Shown here in pieces: positions 5,939 through 7,811 of a stretch of 7,811 nucleotides of DNA (positions within the stretch are counted from its first letter, which is position 1; each line of letters begins with the position of its first letter). The notes beneath the pieces were generated by a model, which was not told where the DNA came from, made no database searches, and was given only the letters and a program-made list of their open reading frames with translations. Location: the NCBI GenBank assembly GCA_027335965.1, contig DAHWGZ010000031.1, positions 6,595 through 14,405 of the forward strand, written 5' to 3'. The position numbers and the translations under genes were made by a program. The DNA is from Acidiferrobacter sp. Its GTDB lineage: Bacteria > Pseudomonadota > Gammaproteobacteria > Acidiferrobacterales > Acidiferrobacteraceae.

Positions 5939-6106
5939 ATGTACGCCCCCTGGCCCGGGAGGCGGAAAGTCTACTGCGACGGGTTTCAAAGCGGATTCAT
6001 GCCCTTAATCCGGGCCCATTCTTCGCCGCCCACACTCGCGTGGACTGCCGACCTCCCTCAAGGCCGGTGGTCGTGCGCCGCAACGCGGCGGAGTCAAGAT
6101 TCATGA
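5939..6106 (+). CDS. Possible 55-aa leader ORF ending on the rne start codon
   Basis: ATG 5939 opens a 55-codon frame ending in TGA at 6104-6106, which overlaps the rne ATG (6103-6105) as ATGA. A strong Shine-Dalgarno, GGAGAGG (5925-5931), lies 7 nt before the ATG. The peptide begins [16 protein letters not shown] and ends RRSQDS. It is Arg-, Pro- and Trp-containing, with no signal peptide, membrane segment or family that I recognise. About 70% of its codons end in G or C, which does not discriminate between coding and non-coding in GC-rich DNA. The good Shine-Dalgarno and exact stop/start overlap support translation; the short length and odd composition argue for caution. If real, ribosomes finishing it would restart on rne. 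Confidence 0.35.
   Translation: MYAPWPGRRKVYCDGFQSGFMPLIRAHSSPPTLAWTADLPQGRWSCAATRRSQDS
5944..5964 (+). repeat. GC-rich hairpin just inside the leader ORF
   Basis: CGCCCCC (5944-5950) pairs with GGG-a-GGCG (5957-5964), seven base pairs with one bulged A and a 6-nt loop. It begins 3 nt after the leader-ORF ATG, so it could also hamper initiation there. Confidence 0.35.
5992..6012 (+). repeat. Perfect 6-bp hairpin in the rne leader
   Basis: CGGATT (5992-5997) and AATCCG (6007-6012) are perfectly complementary around a 9-nt loop. The stem lies in the middle of the leader ORF. Confidence 0.35.
6076..6093 (+). promoter_or_regulatory. Hairpin abutting the rne Shine-Dalgarno
   Basis: CGCCGC (6076-6081) and GCGGCG (6085-6090) form a perfect GC-only stem with an AAC loop. 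Its last base is the first G of GGAG (6090-6093), the rne Shine-Dalgarno, which lies 9 nt before ATG 6103. The stem would crowd the ribosome site unless opened, for example by ribosomes translating the leader ORF through it. CTCC at 6053-6056 could alternatively pair with GGAG. Confidence 0.5.
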
Positions 6107-7811
6107 AAAGAATGCTTTTTAATGCCACCCACTCGGAGGAACTGCGAGTGGCGATCGTCGACGGCCAGAAATTGATCGATCTGGACATCGAGTCGGCGAA
6201 CTATCAACAAAAGAAGGGCAACATCTATAAGGCGCGCGTGACCCGCGTGGAGCCCAGCCTCGAGGCGGCATTCGTCGACTACGGCACCGAACGGCAGGGC
6301 TTCCTGCCCCTGAAAGAGATCTCGCGCAGCTATTTCAGCGGGTCCGAGAGCAAGGGCGCGCAGGGTCCGGTGCGCATCAAGGACGTGATCCGCGAAGGCC
6401 AGGAGATCGTAGTCCAGATCGAGAAGGAAGAGCGCGGCAACAAGGGCGCCGCCCTCACCTCCTTCATCAGCCTCGCCGGCCGCTATCTGGTGCTGATGCC
6501 GAACAATCCCAAGGGCGGCGGCATCTCGCGCCGCATCGAGGGAGAGGAACGGGCCGAACTGCGCGACACCATGGCCCAGCTGAAGCTTCCGGACGACTAT
6601 TCCGTCATCATCCGCACGGCCGGCATCGGCAAAAGCGTCGAAGAGCTCCAATGGGACCTCGACTACCTGGTGCAGCTGTGGGACGCCATCACCCGCGCAA
6701 GCGAGGACCAGCCGGCATCCTTCCTGATCTACCAGGAAAGCAGTCTGGTCATTCGCGCGATCCGCGATTATCTGCGCAGCGACATCGGTGAAATCCTGAT
6801 CGATAACCAGGATATCTACGAGCGCGCCCTGAAGTTCATGCAGCAGGTCATGCCGCAGAACGTCGGCAAGCTCAAGCTCTACGAAGACGAGATCCCGCTG
6901 TTCTCCCGTTACCAGATCGAGCATCAGATCGAGTCGGCGTTCTCCCGCGAGGTCCGCCTGGAATCCGGCGGCGCGGTGGTGTTCGACCACACCGAGGCGC
7001 TGGTCACGATCGACGTCAACTCGGCGCGGGCCACGCGTGGAAGCGACATCGAGGAGACCGCGCTCAACACCAACCTCGAGGCCGCCGAGGAGATTGCAAG
7101 GCAGCTTCGTATCCGCGACCTGGGCGGCCTCATCGTCATCGACTTCATCGATATGACGCCGACACGCAACCAGCGGGCGGTGGAAACCTGCCTCAGCGAG
7201 GCGCTCAAGGCCGACCGCGCGCGCGTGCAGGTCGGACGGATCTCCCGCTTCGGGCTCCTTGAGATGTCGCGCCAGCGGTTGCGGCCGTCGCTCGGCGAAT
7301 CCAGCAGCCTGACCTGCCCGCGTTGCGAGGGCACCGGCCACATCCGCAGCGTGCCCTCGTCCGCCCTGCAGATCCTGCGCTTCATCCAGGAAGAGGCGAT
7401 GAAGGAGAATACCGCGGCGCTGCATGTGCACCTGCCGCTCGCCACCGCGACCTTCCTCCTAAACGAGAAGCGCCATGAGATCAGCGGCATAGAATCGCGC
7501 CTGGGTACACCCATCACGATCGTTCCGAGCATCGATCTCGAGACCCCGCACTATCGCATCAAGCGCCTGAAGGCCGAGGAGATCGAGGCCGAGCGCATCG
7601 CGCCAAGCTACCTGATCCCGCTCGAGGTCGAGGCCGAGGAGCCGGCGCGTCCCCCGACGCCGACCATGGAGCGGCCGGCCGTGGGCCAACTGGCGCCGAT
7701 TGCGCCGCCCCGACCGGAGGCTGCGAACCCGCCGCCCCCCGCCCCCGCCAACGGACCGATACGATCTTTCTTGCATCGCCTCCTGGGCGGCAGCAATACG
7801 CCCGCACCCCC
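6103..7811 (+). CDS. rne: Ribonuclease E, catalytic half and start of C-terminal region; 3' end beyond window
   Basis: Endoribonuclease that starts mRNA decay and processes rRNA and tRNA precursors, scaffold of the degradosome. The N-terminus [22 protein letters not shown] matches E. coli RNase E and fixes the start; GGAG lies 9 nt upstream. The S1 RNA-binding domain covers about 37-120 ([31 protein letters not shown]). The 5'-sensor motif IIRTAGIGK has R171/T172. The DNase I-like catalytic site is [13 protein letters not shown] with D304 and IVIDFIDM with D347, equivalent to E. coli D303/D346. The zinc link CPRC (C405, C408) dimerises the enzyme. The small domain runs to about 505. A Pro-rich linker (514-550) and an amphipathic segment [11 protein letters not shown] (553-563) follow. 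This goes beyond the size of the RNase G core, so rne rather than rng. The frame is open to the window edge. Confidence 0.97.
   Translation, partial: MKRMLFNATHSEELRVAIVDGQKLIDLDIESANYQQKKGNIYKARVTRVEPSLEAAFVDYGTERQGFLPLKEISRSYFSGSESKGAQGPVRIKDVIREGQEIVVQIEKEERGNKGAALTSFISLAGRYLVLMPNNPKGGGISRRIEGEERAELRDTMAQLKLPDDYSVIIRTAGIGKSVEELQWDLDYLVQLWDAITRASEDQPASFLIYQESSLVIRAIRDYLRSDIGEILIDNQDIYERALKFMQQVMPQNVGKLKLYEDEIPLFSRYQIEHQIESAFSREVRLESGGAVVFDHTEALVTIDVNSARATRGSDIEETALNTNLEAAEEIARQLRIRDLGGLIVIDFIDMTPTRNQRAVETCLSEALKADRARVQVGRISRFGLLEMSRQRLRPSLGESSSLTCPRCEGTGHIRSVPSSALQILRFIQEEAMKENTAALHVHLPLATATFLLNEKRHEISGIESRLGTPITIVPSIDLETPHYRIKRLKAEEIEAERIAPSYLIPLEVEAEEPARPPTPTMERPAVGQLAPIAPPRPEAANPPPPAPANGPIRSFLHRLLGGSNTPAP
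7759..7791 (+). other. Candidate membrane-targeting amphipathic helix of RNase E
   Basis: Codons 553-563 encode [11 protein letters not shown]. Placing I553, F556, L557, L560 and L561 on one face and R554, H558, R559 on the other gives a short basic amphipathic helix right after a Pro-rich linker. It falls where E. coli RNase E carries its membrane-targeting segment (about residues 565-582). Assignment rests on position and pattern only. Confidence 0.5.

Larger units (their letters stand above)
5765..6102. other. rluC-rne divergent intergenic region (338 nt)
   Basis: This spacer separates the minus-strand rluC cluster from plus-strand rne. From left to right it holds a short rluC leader with a hairpin, two face-to-face promoter candidates (5782-5858), and a structured rne leader containing a possible 55-codon ORF. 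It is more AT-rich than the flanking genes around 5850-5900. I see no tRNA, small-RNA terminator or repeat family here. Confidence 0.8.
5817..6102 (+). promoter_or_regulatory. Structured 5' leader of rne (putative autoregulatory UTR)
   Basis: The predicted rne leader of about 286 nt contains several inverted repeats separated by AU-rich gaps, for example AACATAA at 5894-5900 and the stretch 5857-5868. In E. coli a roughly 360-nt rne leader with hairpins lets RNase E sense and cleave its own mRNA, keeping its level constant. The position, length and hairpin content here suggest the same role. I could not match individual stems to the E. coli hairpins (the Rfam rne5 element), so homology is inferred from context rather than shown. 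Confidence 0.5.

Noticed and set aside
5961..5985. GGCGGAAAGTC resembling a conserved segment of RNase P RNA
   Set aside because: The match is too short, and no flanking P4/P1-type helices or the other conserved RNase P segments are present.
5804..5989. Minus-strand 61-codon frame in the rluC-rne spacer
   Set aside because: It overlaps both promoter candidates and would be antisense to the rne leader. It has no Shine-Dalgarno that I can see, and the product looks random.
6094..7431. Minus-strand open frame of 445 codons opposite rne
   Set aside because: It lies fully antisense to the RNase E catalytic domain. Its Asp/Leu/Ala-rich text is the mirror of rne codons, and it has no supporting ribosome site or domain.

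Overview
The window is GC-rich, densely packed chromosomal DNA from a proteobacterium, almost certainly a gammaproteobacterium. The evidence is RpoS with a classical N-terminus, the surE-pcm-nlpD-rpoS block, and an RNase E that is nearly collinear with the E. coli enzyme, including the MKRML start and conserved catalytic and zinc-link residues. Gene order and composition would fit a sulfur- or iron-oxidising lineage, but the genus cannot be fixed from the sequence. I see no mobile element, tRNA, rRNA or CRISPR array.

Positions 1-5764 hold eight genes, all on the minus strand and tightly packed. In transcription order they are rluC (23S rRNA pseudouridine synthase), a HAD phosphatase, a small Rieske [2Fe-2S] protein, a membrane-anchored S49 (SppA-type) peptidase, surE, pcm, nlpD and the 5' two thirds of rpoS, which runs off the left edge. 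The first three junctions overlap and the other gaps are 2-26 nt, so the layout looks like one transcription unit. It joins an RNA-modification/housekeeping block (rluC-HAD-Rieske-sppA) to the stationary-phase survival block (surE-pcm-nlpD-rpoS).

Positions 5765-6102 form a 338-nt divergent spacer. It carries two good sigma70-type promoter candidates that face each other, one reading right to rne and one reading left to rluC, with predicted start points only a few bases apart. The rne promoter would give a leader of about 286 nt, rich in inverted repeats with AU-rich gaps, resembling the long autoregulatory rne leader known from enterobacteria. Inside it lies a 55-codon open frame with a strong Shine-Dalgarno, partly buried in a hairpin. 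Its stop codon overlaps the rne start as ATGA. This possible leader peptide is the most interesting observation in the window.

Positions 6103-7811 encode RNase E up to residue 569. This covers the whole catalytic half, a Pro-rich linker and a short amphipathic segment where the membrane-targeting helix is expected; the C-terminal scaffold is outside the window.
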